Shown here in pieces: positions 9,433 to 17,850 of a DNA stretch of 33,548 nt (its first letter is position 1; every line of letters begins with the position of its first letter). A program made the position numbers and the translations under genes. The notes below the pieces were generated by a model. It was not told where the DNA came from. It worked only from the letters and a program-made list of their open reading frames with translations, and made no database searches. Origin of the DNA: Candidatus Levyibacteriota bacterium. GTDB lineage: Bacteria > Patescibacteriota > Microgenomatia > Levybacterales > UBA12049. The DNA is taken from contig DAIDHK010000014.1 in assembly GCA_027459725.1 (NCBI GenBank), positions 1 through 33,548 on the forward strand, in the 5' to 3' direction.

Positions 9433-10695
9433 ATGAAAAAGTATGATGTTAAGAATCTAAAATTAGCTGATGAAGGAAAATTGAAAATTGAATGGGCCGC
9501 ACAGGCTATGTCTGTTTTGCAAACAATACAAAAACGTTTTGTTAGAGATAAACCATTTAAGAAATTAAAGATTGCGACGTGTTTACATATTACTTCTGAA
9601 ACAGCTAACTTATTAATTACTTTAAAAAAAGGTGGAGCAGAAGTAGTTGCATGTGCTTCCAATCCACTCTCTACTCAAGACAGTGTGGCAGCAGCTTTAG
9701 TCAAGCATTTTGATATTCCCACATATGCGATTAAAGGTGAAGATAACAAGACCTATTTCGCACACTTAAATGCTGCATTGGACACTCATCCAAGTATTAC
9801 TATGGATGATGGTGCAGATCTTGTGCATATGTTACATACAGAAAGAAAAGATCAGTTAGCTGATATCATTGGCTCCTCAGAGGAAACAACAACTGGTGTT
9901 ATTCGTTTGCGCGCGATGGAAAATGAGAAAGCATTAAAAATTCCAGTTATAGCTGTTAATGATTCTGATACCAAGCATTTGTTTGATAACCGGTATGGGA
10001 CTGGTCAGTCAACCATTGATGGTGTAATTCGTGCTACGAATATGCTATTGGCCGGAAAAACTTTTGTAGTTGGAGGTTATGGTTGGTGTGGGCGCGGTAT
10101 TGCAGCAAGAGCCAAAGGTATGGGAAGTCATGTTATTATCCTAGAAGTTGACCCAGTTCGGGCACTGGAAGCAGTAATGGACGGTTTTGTTGTTATGCCT
10201 ATAGAACAAGCAGTTAAATTGGGAGATATTTTTGTAAGTGCGACTGGAGACAAACATGTCATAAATATCAAACATATGCTTGCCATGAAAGATGGAGCAG
10301 TAGTAGCTAACTCCGGTCATTTTGATGTGGAAATAGATATGGCTGGTTTGGAAAAAATTAAGAAATCCAAACGTAGTATCCGAATGTCAATGCATGAATA
10401 TGTTATGCCTTCTGGAAAAAAAATTTATGTCTTAGGGGAAGGACGATTAGTAAATCTGGCAGCTGCCGAAGGTCATCCTGCTGAGGTGATGGATATGAGT
10501 TTTGCCAATCAAGCTTTAGCAGCCGAATACATATTACATCATAAAGGGAAGTTAAAAAATAGAGTTTATATTTTACCAAAACAACTGGATCAGGAAGTAG
10601 CTAGATTAAAATTAAAATCAATGGGAATTAGTTTTGATAAGTTAACAGCAGAGCAAAAAGCCTATTTATCTTCCTGGGACGAAGGAACGAGGTAA
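9433..10695 (+). CDS. ahcY: S-adenosyl-L-homocysteine hydrolase
   Basis: 420 residues, the shorter archaeal/Thermotoga-type length. Recognisable blocks are the substrate region CLHITSETANLLITL (about 50-64), DDGADLVHMLH (about 125-135), SSEETTTGVIRL (about 148-159), the catalytic Lys/Asp region PVIAVNDSDTKHLFDNRYG and the NAD-binding loop VVGGYGWCGRGIAARA (about 213-228). The long C-terminal Tyr-containing tail of eukaryotic-type enzymes is missing. It splits S-adenosylhomocysteine, the inhibitory product of methylation, into homocysteine and adenosine using tightly bound NAD. The upstream kinase probably removes adenosine. A T8 run lies right after the stop, but no strong terminator stem is visible. 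Confidence 0.96.
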   Translation: MKKYDVKNLKLADEGKLKIEWAAQAMSVLQTIQKRFVRDKPFKKLKIATCLHITSETANLLITLKKGGAEVVACASNPLSTQDSVAAALVKHFDIPTYAIKGEDNKTYFAHLNAALDTHPSITMDDGADLVHMLHTERKDQLADIIGSSEETTTGVIRLRAMENEKALKIPVIAVNDSDTKHLFDNRYGTGQSTIDGVIRATNMLLAGKTFVVGGYGWCGRGIAARAKGMGSHVIILEVDPVRALEAVMDGFVVMPIEQAVKLGDIFVSATGDKHVINIKHMLAMKDGAVVANSGHFDVEIDMAGLEKIKKSKRSIRMSMHEYVMPSGKKIYVLGEGRLVNLAAAEGHPAEVMDMSFANQALAAEYILHHKGKLKNRVYILPKQLDQEVARLKLKSMGISFDKLTAEQKAYLSSWDEGTR

Positions 10696-10754
10696 TTTTT
10701 TTTCTCAAATATGAGTGCAGTATTCTCCTATGAATCTTTAAAAAAATTTTTAGC

Positions 10755-10783
10755 TTGAACAGAAGTATTATGAATGCTAAAAT
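10755..10783 (+). promoter_or_regulatory. Sigma70-like promoter for tRNA-Phe
   Basis: TTGAAC (10755-10760) and TAAAAT (10778-10783) are separated by exactly 17 nt. Transcription would begin about 5 nt before the mature tRNA. Confidence 0.6.
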
Positions 10784-10791
10784 AGCATATA

Positions 10792-12378
10792 CTAGCCGAG
10801 GTAGCCAAGGTGGTCAAGGCACGTGTCTGAAGAACACGCTATCTCAGTTCGACTCTGAGTCTCGGCACCAAGTGTGATGCTCGTATCGTCAAACATACGA
10901 ATTTGTTGATATATCAGGCTAATTTGGGAGTTCGATAAGCTAGAATCGCTCCATACCATTCCAGAAGGGCTAATCGAACTTATTAGTACGCGAATCTGGC
11001 TTAGATTCGACATTTGGTACGTAGTTCCCAGGTTAGCAAACTTTTCCAGCATAAACTTTACTATTGCCTCAAGGTTATATTTCTGTAACAGTTCATCATT
11101 TTGTGCTACATGGATTGCAGCAATTTTCTCTTCAATTAGTTTATTCTGTTCTTTGAATATTTCATCCGAGTATACCCCACTTAAATTCTTTTGAATGAGC
11201 GATTGTCTTAATTCCTTTAATTTTTTTAGCTCGATATCAGCAGTCTCTTTTCGTTTTAACAATTGTGCACTTCTTTGATGATATGTTCTTCGTAGAAGAG
11301 CAATAAAGGCTGCTAGTCCTTCTTTCGTAAGTGAAATTGAAGATAGATAAGAAATAACAGCTTTGTTTAGTTTATCTACCGGTATAGATGCGGAACCACA
11401 ACGTTTATTGCAAATATAATACGCATATTTAGCATGTTCTCCCTTACTCCACGCTCCTGTTAATGGGTTTCCACAGGTACATCTTATTATCCCTCGCAAT
11501 GGGAACTCTGGATTATCTTTTATCCTTTTTGGAAGAGCTACATTAATATTAGTGTTACGACCGTCAAGAACAGCCTGGACGCGATAAAATATCGCTTCTG
11601 TAACCATTGGTATATGTTGTCCTCTTATCTCTTCAGGATACCGCGAAGAAGTTAATAATCCGATATAGAATTTGTTACGAAACATTCGGTTGATTGCTTG
11701 AGGCTGAATTAAATAGTCTTTGCCCTTAAATGCTTGTCTTACTCCGTATTCGTTCAATATATTTGTCATTTCGGAAAGGGTTTTCGTTCCTGTTGCCATA
11801 AGTTCCCACGCTTGAACAAGCTTATCCCAAACTTTTATATCTTTGACAGCATAGCCATTTTCATTTTTATATCCGAATGGTGGTATTGCACTTGGAAGTC
11901 CAGCTAAAAATCTAGCTCTCAGACCGTTTCGTGTTCTCTCGCTTTTTACATCATTATCCATCTGTGCAAAACTAGCTAACATAGACTCAATGAACCGTTC
12001 TGTTGGACTATTACCAGTAGGCTCAGAAGCGGAAATGATTTCAATACTATATTCTGAGAGTTTCTTTCGAATAGATAGATAGTCTTGCAGTTGTCGAGAA
12101 ATTCTATCAAGTCTATAGATAATAACTCCATTAATAGTTTTTTTATTTTTGCGACAATATTCAAGTAATTCGATAAGTGCGGGTCTACCTATAATGTTTT
12201 TGGCGGATCGTCCCTCTTCTTTGAAGACCTTAACAATTTCCATGCCGCGTCTTTCAGCTTCCTGTTTACAAATTTTTTCCTGTGTTTCCAGGGAAAAATT
12301 GTCAACTTGTTCTTCTGTAGATACGCGAAGATATATCACTGCACTATTTCCAATTTTAGTATTATTTAGTGGATCCAT
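10792..12378 (-). CDS. Large serine recombinase (integrase/resolvase family) fused in frame to antisense tRNA
   Basis: 528 residues. The N-terminal resolvase domain has the nucleophile Ser20 in YLRVSTEEQ, then LDRISR and the ERFIESMLASFAQMDND region. A recombinase domain follows, then a zinc beta-ribbon (CTCGNPL ... YYICNKRC, about 302-328) and a Lys/Glu-rich coiled coil (about 365-420). The conserved end is SGMVWSD ... ISLIYQQIRMFDD. The last 25 codons (10795-10869) lie entirely in antisense tRNA-Phe, so the tail is a product of integration. Related fragments at 27.5-31.1 kb have a different, conserved tail at this point. A small gene sits 2 nt upstream in the same operon. The enzyme should integrate and excise the element at the tRNA. 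Confidence 0.93.
   Translation of the reverse strand: MDPLNNTKIGNSAVIYLRVSTEEQVDNFSLETQEKICKQEAERRGMEIVKVFKEEGRSAKNIIGRPALIELLEYCRKNKKTINGVIIYRLDRISRQLQDYLSIRKKLSEYSIEIISASEPTGNSPTERFIESMLASFAQMDNDVKSERTRNGLRARFLAGLPSAIPPFGYKNENGYAVKDIKVWDKLVQAWELMATGTKTLSEMTNILNEYGVRQAFKGKDYLIQPQAINRMFRNKFYIGLLTSSRYPEEIRGQHIPMVTEAIFYRVQAVLDGRNTNINVALPKRIKDNPEFPLRGIIRCTCGNPLTGAWSKGEHAKYAYYICNKRCGSASIPVDKLNKAVISYLSSISLTKEGLAAFIALLRRTYHQRSAQLLKRKETADIELKKLKELRQSLIQKNLSGVYSDEIFKEQNKLIEEKIAAIHVAQNDELLQKYNLEAIVKFMLEKFANLGTTYQMSNLSQIRVLISSISPSGMVWSDSSLSNSQISLIYQQIRMFDDTSITLGAETQSRTEIACSSDTCLDHLGYLG
10795..10870 (+). tRNA. tRNA-Phe (anticodon GAA)
   Basis: 76 nt fold as a full cloverleaf. The acceptor is GCCGAGG/(T)CTCGGC with one G-T pair. 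The D stem is GCC/GGC, the anticodon stem CGTGT/ACACG with loop CTGAAGA (anticodon GAA), the variable loop four bases, and the T stem CTCAG/CTGAG with loop TTCGACT. The encoded CCA ends at 10870. The serine recombinase ORF on the other strand reads through the entire gene and stops just outside it, and the recombinase gene starts directly after the CCA. The tRNA is therefore the integration site of the element to its right and has been kept intact by the insertion. Confidence 0.95.
10864..10890. repeat. Left attachment junction (attL-like, R0)
   Basis: The core GGCACCAA joins the tRNA 3' end to the recombinase 3' end. A degenerate palindrome, GATGCTCGTATCGTC (10876-10890), follows. The same arrangement recurs at 27617, 28451 and 30890, there with the T half in place of the tRNA, and in weaker form at 29356. 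Assignment as attL is inferred. Confidence 0.6.
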
Positions 12379-12380
12379 AC

Positions 12381-12689
12381 TTATCCTTTGTTAATAACTT
12401 CTCTTAAAGTTATTCCGTTAAAAATGTCCTTTTCGAATTCATCCATCCATGTATCAATTAAAAATTGAAAGTTTGTGATAACGCACTCTATTTGTTCATC
12501 AGAAAACGCTTTTCCAATTTCTCCTAAATGTTTTCGTGTTTTGATAATTTTATTTTCTTCTGTCTGATCTAAAAATATAGAATTTATTGCTTTTTCAAGC
12601 GGTGCTCGCGGGTTTTGTTCAGCAGTTTGCTTAACTGGTGTGGTAACAGTTTCAAGTGATGCAAATTGTGGTAATTCAGCAGGATTCAT
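12381..12689 (-). CDS. Small protein of unknown function upstream of the serine recombinase
   Basis: 102 residues, acidic, mostly helical by composition (KTRKHLGEIGKAFSDEQIE; FLIDTWMDEFEKDIF), with a disordered Pro/Thr/Gln-rich N-terminus. No motif I recognise. The stop is 2 nt before the recombinase start, so both are one transcript from the promoter at 12718-12747. Position suggests a regulator or a directionality/accessory factor for recombination, but this is inference from context only. It could also be the repressor that binds the paired operators upstream; no helix-turn-helix is obvious. Confidence 0.7.
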   Translation of the reverse strand: MNPAELPQFASLETVTTPVKQTAEQNPRAPLEKAINSIFLDQTEENKIIKTRKHLGEIGKAFSDEQIECVITNFQFLIDTWMDEFEKDIFNGITLREVINKG

Positions 12690-12702
12690 AGTTAATCTAT
12701 AC

Positions 12703-12747
12703 TATCACGATGAGAATAGTATATATCACGAAGGGAATAGTTGTCAA
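12703..12747 (-). promoter_or_regulatory. Recombinase-operon promoter with two direct-repeat operators
   Basis: On the minus strand TTGACA (12742-12747) and TATACT (12718-12723) are 18 nt apart. An 18-bp unit read on the plus strand as TATCACGAwGrGAATAGT occurs twice, at 12724-12741 and 12703-12720, 16 of 18 identical. One copy fills the spacer exactly and the other covers the start site. The units are 21 bp apart, two helical turns, so two protein dimers would sit on the same DNA face and block polymerase. The regulator is unknown. Confidence 0.75.
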
Positions 12748-12877
12748 GCTTAAATCGAGGCTAATTTAAGAATCCTACCGAATAATTTTCTTCATGCATT
12801 GCTAAAAAAGGGCAGTTGTTTTTTTCAATGCGTGAAAAAATTGCTAAGCTACATTTCTGAAAATGCTGCACAGAACC

Positions 12878-12906
12878 TTGCCACTCTAAGAGCTTTATGA
12901 TATAGT
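12878..12906 (+). promoter_or_regulatory. Sigma70-like promoter for the TraG-like gene
   Basis: TTGCCA (12878-12883) and TATAGT (12901-12906) with a 17-nt spacer. The predicted leader before the ATG at 12938 is about 25 nt. Confidence 0.55.
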
Positions 12907-12937
12907 CTGATCTACTTATGGTATCCTGCTCCTTTTT

Positions 12938-15900
12938 ATGTTATTCAACAGATTTGTCACTGTTGTTCTCCTAGCTTTTCTTGCTTTAATGCTCGTTACT
13001 CCTCATGCGTTTGCAGTTGACCTATCTACATACGCCCAGCAACAAATTGACTATTATAATGCCCACAACCCATATATAAATGGCACTGCGAAAGAACCTA
13101 TTCCGCCTGCAGATACTCCTACCCCAACACCTACTATTTCTTTTGCTTATACACCTTCTTCAACTGATAATCCTAGCGAAGTGGAATTACTGAATAAATT
13201 AAGATATGATGGCCTGTCCAATGGTCAGGTATTACTTCTCTATATCATATTATCAATTCCATTTATTCCATTAGCATGGAAACTGAGTTTATATAACACA
13301 TACTCGGGAAGCCAATTAGCTCATCTTTCTCCATACCAGGCTACTTTGGCTGTTATTTTATGGCCTTTTGCATTGATAATCTTTCTCATTCTCGGATTCA
13401 TCTTCATTCGTTGGTTTTTGCAAACAATATTTCCATTTATTTTGCGTCGATTTGCTAAGAAGGGTTTATCAAAAACATTTCTTCAATTAATATTCCCATC
13501 AGATACGAGTAAATCAGCATATGCTACTGAACAGTTATATGTTCTAGTACATTCATTTGCTCGTCGTAGTAGTTTCTTTGATCAACTTACACAGTTTAAA
13601 AAAACATATTCCTTTGAACTAGTATCCACGAAAGATAAGGGTATACGATATATCTTTGGTATACCAACCAAGGAAGCAGAAATTATGAAAAGAAGTCTAT
13701 TATCTTTTCTTCCTGGAATAAAAATAGTAGAAGTCCCAGATTATATACCTAGTCTGATGGATATACATGGTGCACTAAATATTGCTGAGCTAAAGCTTTC
13801 ATCACATTTCGCATTGCCACTCAATACACAAAAAGCATTGTCACAACATGATCCCATGATGTATCTGACTGGAAACATGACCAAACTTGCCCAAGATGAA
13901 TTAATTTCATTTCAAGTAGTCACCACACCGATATTATCTGGAATTCACCGAAACGTAATTTCTGAGATGCAAAAGCTTAGGTACAAAATGTATAGAAACC
14001 AGCCACTAACTAATACGCTTCAGAAAAACCCAATTGAAATAGTTGTATCTCTTCCAGGGGTAAATATTTTGTGGTTTTGCTTAAAAGCAACAATTCTTAT
14101 TCTTAAATTTATAATTATGTTCGTATTTAGCATGTTAATGGGGTTGATCGATCCCAAGAACACCTCAGCTATTCCATTCTTAGCTAATACCGAAATTAAA
14201 ATTCCATCTGTAATGGTAAATCCATACGAACAGGAACTGCAGAGAATTGTTAAAACAAAAGTTGATCAACAGTTATTTGAAACCTCAATTCGCATCCTAG
14301 TAATAGGTCAAGATCGAAACGAAGTTAGTATGCGAATGAATGGACTTTTATCTTCATTTGCACCAATGAGTAGTACCTATCAAATGCTACTATCCAAAGG
14401 TAGCCTTTTACCAAGAAATATTCGTATCAAACAACGATTACAGCAATTTAGTGATCGAGTACTCGCTATGAATACAGCCTTGAATAAAAATCCTGTTTTA
14501 TCAACTTCAGAAATTGCAGACATTTATCATTTCCCATATACCGATACAACAAAAACTGAGGATATGGTCAAATCTATGAGCCAAGATTTACCTGCTCCGC
14601 TCCTGCTTAAGCAGGACAAAGAGCAAGACGTAGTTTTTGGTAAAAATACATATGGAGGAAGTGAGATTAATATTGGCCTTACTGATGATGAGCGCTCACG
14701 TCATATGTATTTGATTGGACAAACTGGTTCTGGAAAATCAACTGTGCTTTTTCATATGGCAAAAGACGATATTAAAAAAGGACGAGGGATATGTGTTATT
14801 GATCCCCATGGAGATTTAGTTGAGGATTTACTTACAGTTATTCCTGAAGAGAGAATTAATGATGTCGTATATATTAATCCGTTTGACATAAAATATCCGG
14901 TCAATATCAACCTCCTGGAGTTAACCCCAGATCTTGATGAAGACGATTTAGAACTTGAGAAAGAACTAGTTGCGGAAAGCGTTATTTCAATTTTTAGAAG
15001 AATTTTTCAAAAAGATGAACAAGTTGACGCACATCGAATCGAATATATTCTTAGAAATACTATATACACTGCATTTTACGTCAAAGACGCAACCATATTC
15101 ACGATTTTTGATTTACTTACAGATGAGAAATTACGTCAGGAGACGATAACCAAAATTGATGATTATCATCTAAAGAACTTCTGGAAGAGTGAATTCGAGA
15201 AGGCAGGAGATTATCAGGTTATCAAAATGATCAGTGGAGTGACAGCAAAAATTGGTAGATTTCTCTTCTCTCCGATTGCTAAACGAATTTTAGAGCAACC
15301 ACATTCAACTATTTCGTTTGATAAGTTATTAGATGAGGGTAAAATAATCCTTTGTAATGTCAGTGAAGGAAAACTCAGTGAGGACACATCTCAACTTCTT
15401 GGTACAACAATTATTGCCAAAATACATTTAGCAATGCTAAAAAGAGCGCGAACTGATAAAGCATTGAGAAGCGCATTTTATTTATCAGTTGATGAATTCC
15501 AGAATTTTGCTACTCCATCATTTACTAAATTGCTTTCCGGTGGTAGAAAATTTGGTCTTCGTGTGACAATTGCCGAACAGTCGACAACTCAACAGGACAA
15601 TTCAAGAATTACAAATATGATTTTGGCTAATGTGGGAACTGTTATTTGTTTTAAAACTGCCAGTCCAGTCGATGAAGACTTACTACTCCCTCAATTTAGC
15701 CCATTGGTGAAAAAAGGAGAGATATTAAATCTTCCTAGATTTCACTTCTATATCAAACTTGGAAGTATTGAACCACAGGAACCATTTTCAGGTACTACGC
15801 TTCCTATGCAAGACAAAAGAGATAAAAAGGAAATTGAGCAGATCGTTGCAACTTCACAGAAAAATTACGCCAGTATATATGTAAAACCAAAATTGAAAAA

Positions 15901-15985
15901 AGTAACCAATCCTGTTAAAGGTACTACCAAACACAATGGAAAAACAGGTAAGAAACGTAAAAGCGTCAGTACATTGACCGACTGA
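12938..15985 (+). CDS. TraG/VirD4-like conjugative DNA-transfer ATPase (membrane-anchored)
   Basis: 1015 residues. An N-terminal signal-like helix is followed by a Pro/Thr-rich extracytoplasmic stretch and two further membrane segments near residues 100-165. The ATPase domain has Walker A GQTGSGKST (about 593-601), VIDPHGDL just after, Walker B YLSVDEFQN (about 847-856) and GGRKFGLRVTIAEQS, the TraM-recognition/TraG signature. The C-terminus is Lys-rich. Such proteins form hexameric pumps that move DNA through a transfer channel. No other type IV secretion genes are in the window, so this may be a mobilizable element using this ATPase alone or in conjunction with other machinery. A replication-relaxation protein follows after 102 nt. 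Confidence 0.88.
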   Translation: MLFNRFVTVVLLAFLALMLVTPHAFAVDLSTYAQQQIDYYNAHNPYINGTAKEPIPPADTPTPTPTISFAYTPSSTDNPSEVELLNKLRYDGLSNGQVLLLYIILSIPFIPLAWKLSLYNTYSGSQLAHLSPYQATLAVILWPFALIIFLILGFIFIRWFLQTIFPFILRRFAKKGLSKTFLQLIFPSDTSKSAYATEQLYVLVHSFARRSSFFDQLTQFKKTYSFELVSTKDKGIRYIFGIPTKEAEIMKRSLLSFLPGIKIVEVPDYIPSLMDIHGALNIAELKLSSHFALPLNTQKALSQHDPMMYLTGNMTKLAQDELISFQVVTTPILSGIHRNVISEMQKLRYKMYRNQPLTNTLQKNPIEIVVSLPGVNILWFCLKATILILKFIIMFVFSMLMGLIDPKNTSAIPFLANTEIKIPSVMVNPYEQELQRIVKTKVDQQLFETSIRILVIGQDRNEVSMRMNGLLSSFAPMSSTYQMLLSKGSLLPRNIRIKQRLQQFSDRVLAMNTALNKNPVLSTSEIADIYHFPYTDTTKTEDMVKSMSQDLPAPLLLKQDKEQDVVFGKNTYGGSEINIGLTDDERSRHMYLIGQTGSGKSTVLFHMAKDDIKKGRGICVIDPHGDLVEDLLTVIPEERINDVVYINPFDIKYPVNINLLELTPDLDEDDLELEKELVAESVISIFRRIFQKDEQVDAHRIEYILRNTIYTAFYVKDATIFTIFDLLTDEKLRQETITKIDDYHLKNFWKSEFEKAGDYQVIKMISGVTAKIGRFLFSPIAKRILEQPHSTISFDKLLDEGKIILCNVSEGKLSEDTSQLLGTTIIAKIHLAMLKRARTDKALRSAFYLSVDEFQNFATPSFTKLLSGGRKFGLRVTIAEQSTTQQDNSRITNMILANVGTVICFKTASPVDEDLLLPQFSPLVKKGEILNLPRFHFYIKLGSIEPQEPFSGTTLPMQDKRDKKEIEQIVATSQKNYASIYVKPKLKKVTNPVKGTTKHNGKTGKKRKSVSTLTD

Positions 15986-16060
15986 AGAAACAGTGTATAC
16001 CCATGTACACCATATTTACGTATTTTTGAGCCTAAAAGAGATAATTCTTTCTCTTCCTTA

Positions 16061-16076
16061 CTCTTATATATAAGAG
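16061..16076. promoter_or_regulatory. Perfect 16-bp palindrome upstream of the replication-relaxation gene
   Basis: CTCTTATATATAAGAG is a perfect inverted repeat that runs into the strong ribosome binding site AGAGGAG, 12 nt before the ATG at 16088. It could be an operator, or an RNA hairpin masking the ribosome binding site. Confidence 0.5.
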
Positions 16077-16087
16077 AGGAGAAAACA

Positions 16088-16882
16088 ATGAAAAAACAAA
16101 CACAACAAAATAACACAAAACAAACCACAATCCTAAAACTTAAACAAAGACAAATAGAAATACTAGAATTAACCTTTCGATTCAGATTCCTCAATACAAC
16201 ACATATTCAAAACTTACTAAATCACAAATCAAAAGATAAAATTATAAAATGGCTAAATGAATTAGTAGAAAACCATTATTTATTCAAATTCTATCAACAA
16301 CAAGTTCCAAGCATTCCAGCATTGTATTGTTTGGATAAAGAAAGTATTAATTACTTTAGAGCTAAAGAAATAGAGGAAAAATTACTAAAACGTATTTATA
16401 AAGAAAAAACTTTATCCGTAAAGTTTAGAACTCATTGCCTATTATTAGTACATATCTATATCTCTCTACAATCACTTGTTAAAACAACAAAAGCAACACT
16501 TACGTTTTATACAAAAACTGATTTGGATAATATAAATCACCTGATAGAACCTGCCCCGGATAGTTATTTTATAATCACAGAGAAAAATAAAATGAAGAAG
16601 CGCTACTTTCTAGAAGCTTATGAGCCGTATAAACCCTGGAAAACGTATAAATGGCGTGTGCGGCAATATATAAACTATCACAAAAGTGATGATTGGCAGG
16701 ACAATACAAAAAAACCATTTCCTGAGCTGATCCTAATTTGCCCAACTAAAGAAATACAAAATTGGCTAGCAAAACAGATAAAAAAGCTTCGGAGAACTGT
16801 AGAACCGAAAATATATTTATCAACTTGGGAAGAAATACATAAATTTGGTATATCTATCCAGGTATTACACAAGATTGACTGA
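16088..16882 (+). CDS. Replication-relaxation family protein (plasmid/conjugative element type)
   Basis: 264 residues. The N-terminal winged-helix region (LTFRFRFLNTTHIQNLLNH; KIIKWLNELVENHYLFKF; PALYCLDKESINYF) matches the Replic_Relax family often found beside TraG-like genes on mobile elements. The second half holds charged segments such as EAYEPYKPWKTYKWRVRQYI, probably the DNA-processing part. It has a strong ribosome binding site. The first 100 nt of coding sequence are nearly free of G, unlike neighbouring genes. It probably initiates replication or transfer of the excised element; the exact reaction is not established for the family. It converges on the next gene with a 22-nt gap. Confidence 0.75.
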   Translation: MKKQTQQNNTKQTTILKLKQRQIEILELTFRFRFLNTTHIQNLLNHKSKDKIIKWLNELVENHYLFKFYQQQVPSIPALYCLDKESINYFRAKEIEEKLLKRIYKEKTLSVKFRTHCLLLVHIYISLQSLVKTTKATLTFYTKTDLDNINHLIEPAPDSYFIITEKNKMKKRYFLEAYEPYKPWKTYKWRVRQYINYHKSDDWQDNTKKPFPELILICPTKEIQNWLAKQIKKLRRTVEPKIYLSTWEEIHKFGISIQVLHKID

Positions 16883-16904
16883 GTAAATTGGGCAGGATTT
16901 GAAA

Positions 16905-17246
16905 CTACCTATTTTTGTCTAGACACTCAATTGAGCAATATCCTTCGAATGCACTAAAATCTTTCTCCTCATTTATCGCATCATGTTGGGTTCCTTCATA
17001 GCCACACTGCGGACAAGTATAGAATTGGACAATATATTCTTCTGATTCATCCAAAACTCCCACGTTATAATCTTCATCTGAAAGAAATACATACCCACTA
17101 GACGTATTAAAGTTCAGTGTTAATCCACTTCCCAAAAACTCTGCACCATGCTCTAGATATGCTTGTAAAAGAAGTCGTGCAAACATTAACTCTCGTATCC
17201 CAAATTGTGATAAATCCGCTGTAACAACTGTATTCATAATATTCAC
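16905..17246 (-). CDS. Small zinc-ribbon protein of unknown function
   Basis: 113 residues. The N-terminal half (IRELMFARLLLQAYLEHGAEFLG) looks helical. The C-terminal half has a zinc-binding pattern, FYTCPQCGYEGTQHDAINEE followed by YCSIECLDKN, which is two Cys pairs plus a His. I do not recognise a named family. A purine-rich AAAGGGG site lies just upstream of the ATG. It starts beside the palindromic control region at 17283-17381 and so could act there, but that is only context. Confidence 0.65.
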   Translation of the reverse strand: MNIMNTVVTADLSQFGIRELMFARLLLQAYLEHGAEFLGSGLTLNFNTSSGYVFLSDEDYNVGVLDESEEYIVQFYTCPQCGYEGTQHDAINEEKDFSAFEGYCSIECLDKNR

Positions 17247-17282
17247 CCCTTTCTGGCTGCGTAAATTTGATAATTGTTTTTT

Positions 17283-17381
17283 AGGAAGCAGCCTGCCTGC
17301 TTCCTATACATGCGTCAGCTTAAGCAGGGTGAATTTTGCAAGGGTCCCGATTGCAATCGGGATTTATATACCCTTGCAAAA
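17283..17381. other. Palindrome-rich intergenic region: candidate oriT or control site
   Basis: Three strong inverted repeats lie within 100 nt. AGGAAGCAG/CTGCTTCCT (17283-17305) has 9-bp arms around 5 nt. TCCCGATTGCAATCGGGA (17345-17362) is perfect. It is nested inside 12-bp perfect arms TTTTGCAAGGGT (17334-17345) and ACCCTTGCAAAA (17370-17381). The region lies between the 5' ends of two divergent genes, so it is not a terminator pair. Proximity to TraG-like and replication-relaxation genes makes a transfer or replication origin plausible; no nick site is proven. Confidence 0.5.
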
Positions 17382-17452
17382 GAGGGGCGCAGCCCATTAG
17401 ATAAATAATTTGTGACTAGTCTTGTAATTGACAGTTTGCTAGACTAAAACTA

Positions 17453-17839
17453 ATGAACGCAAAGTTTTTAATGACATGGTTTAGTACTATTTCTCTCATT
17501 CTTGTATTGTGGGGTATAGTCTTTTCTTTCTTTGGCCTTGATATTCTTCCTGTAATCAATAAAAGCGTTTTATTGTCTTGGGAGAGTGCACTTTATGGAG
17601 CAATTATGATTGGGTGGGGTATAACTCTTTTCTTTATTGGAAGAATTGCTTTTCATAGAGGAGATACGCAACTAATGAAAATTATGGCATTTGGGCTTAC
17701 CAGTTGGCTTGTTATCGAAGGGTTATTCTCAGCGTATCTTGGGGTATGGTTTAATGTCGGAGTTGATATTGTAGTTTTATTTCTTTTTACTTTTCCGCTT
17801 ATAAAAACCATTAACTCAGAAAGAAAGAAAAGCAAGTAA
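17453..17839 (+). CDS. Small four-helix membrane protein of unknown function
   Basis: 128 residues with four hydrophobic helices (about 7-28, 44-63, 75-95, 98-115) and a Lys/Arg-rich C-terminus (NSERKKSK). No catalytic or metal-binding motif is evident. It ends 11 nt from the convergent CDF exporter gene. No ribosome binding site is visible. I can offer no function; it may belong to the metal-resistance cargo. Confidence 0.7.
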   Translation: MNAKFLMTWFSTISLILVLWGIVFSFFGLDILPVINKSVLLSWESALYGAIMIGWGITLFFIGRIAFHRGDTQLMKIMAFGLTSWLVIEGLFSAYLGVWFNVGVDIVVLFLFTFPLIKTINSERKKSK

Positions 17840-17850
17840 ACATGTGGCTC

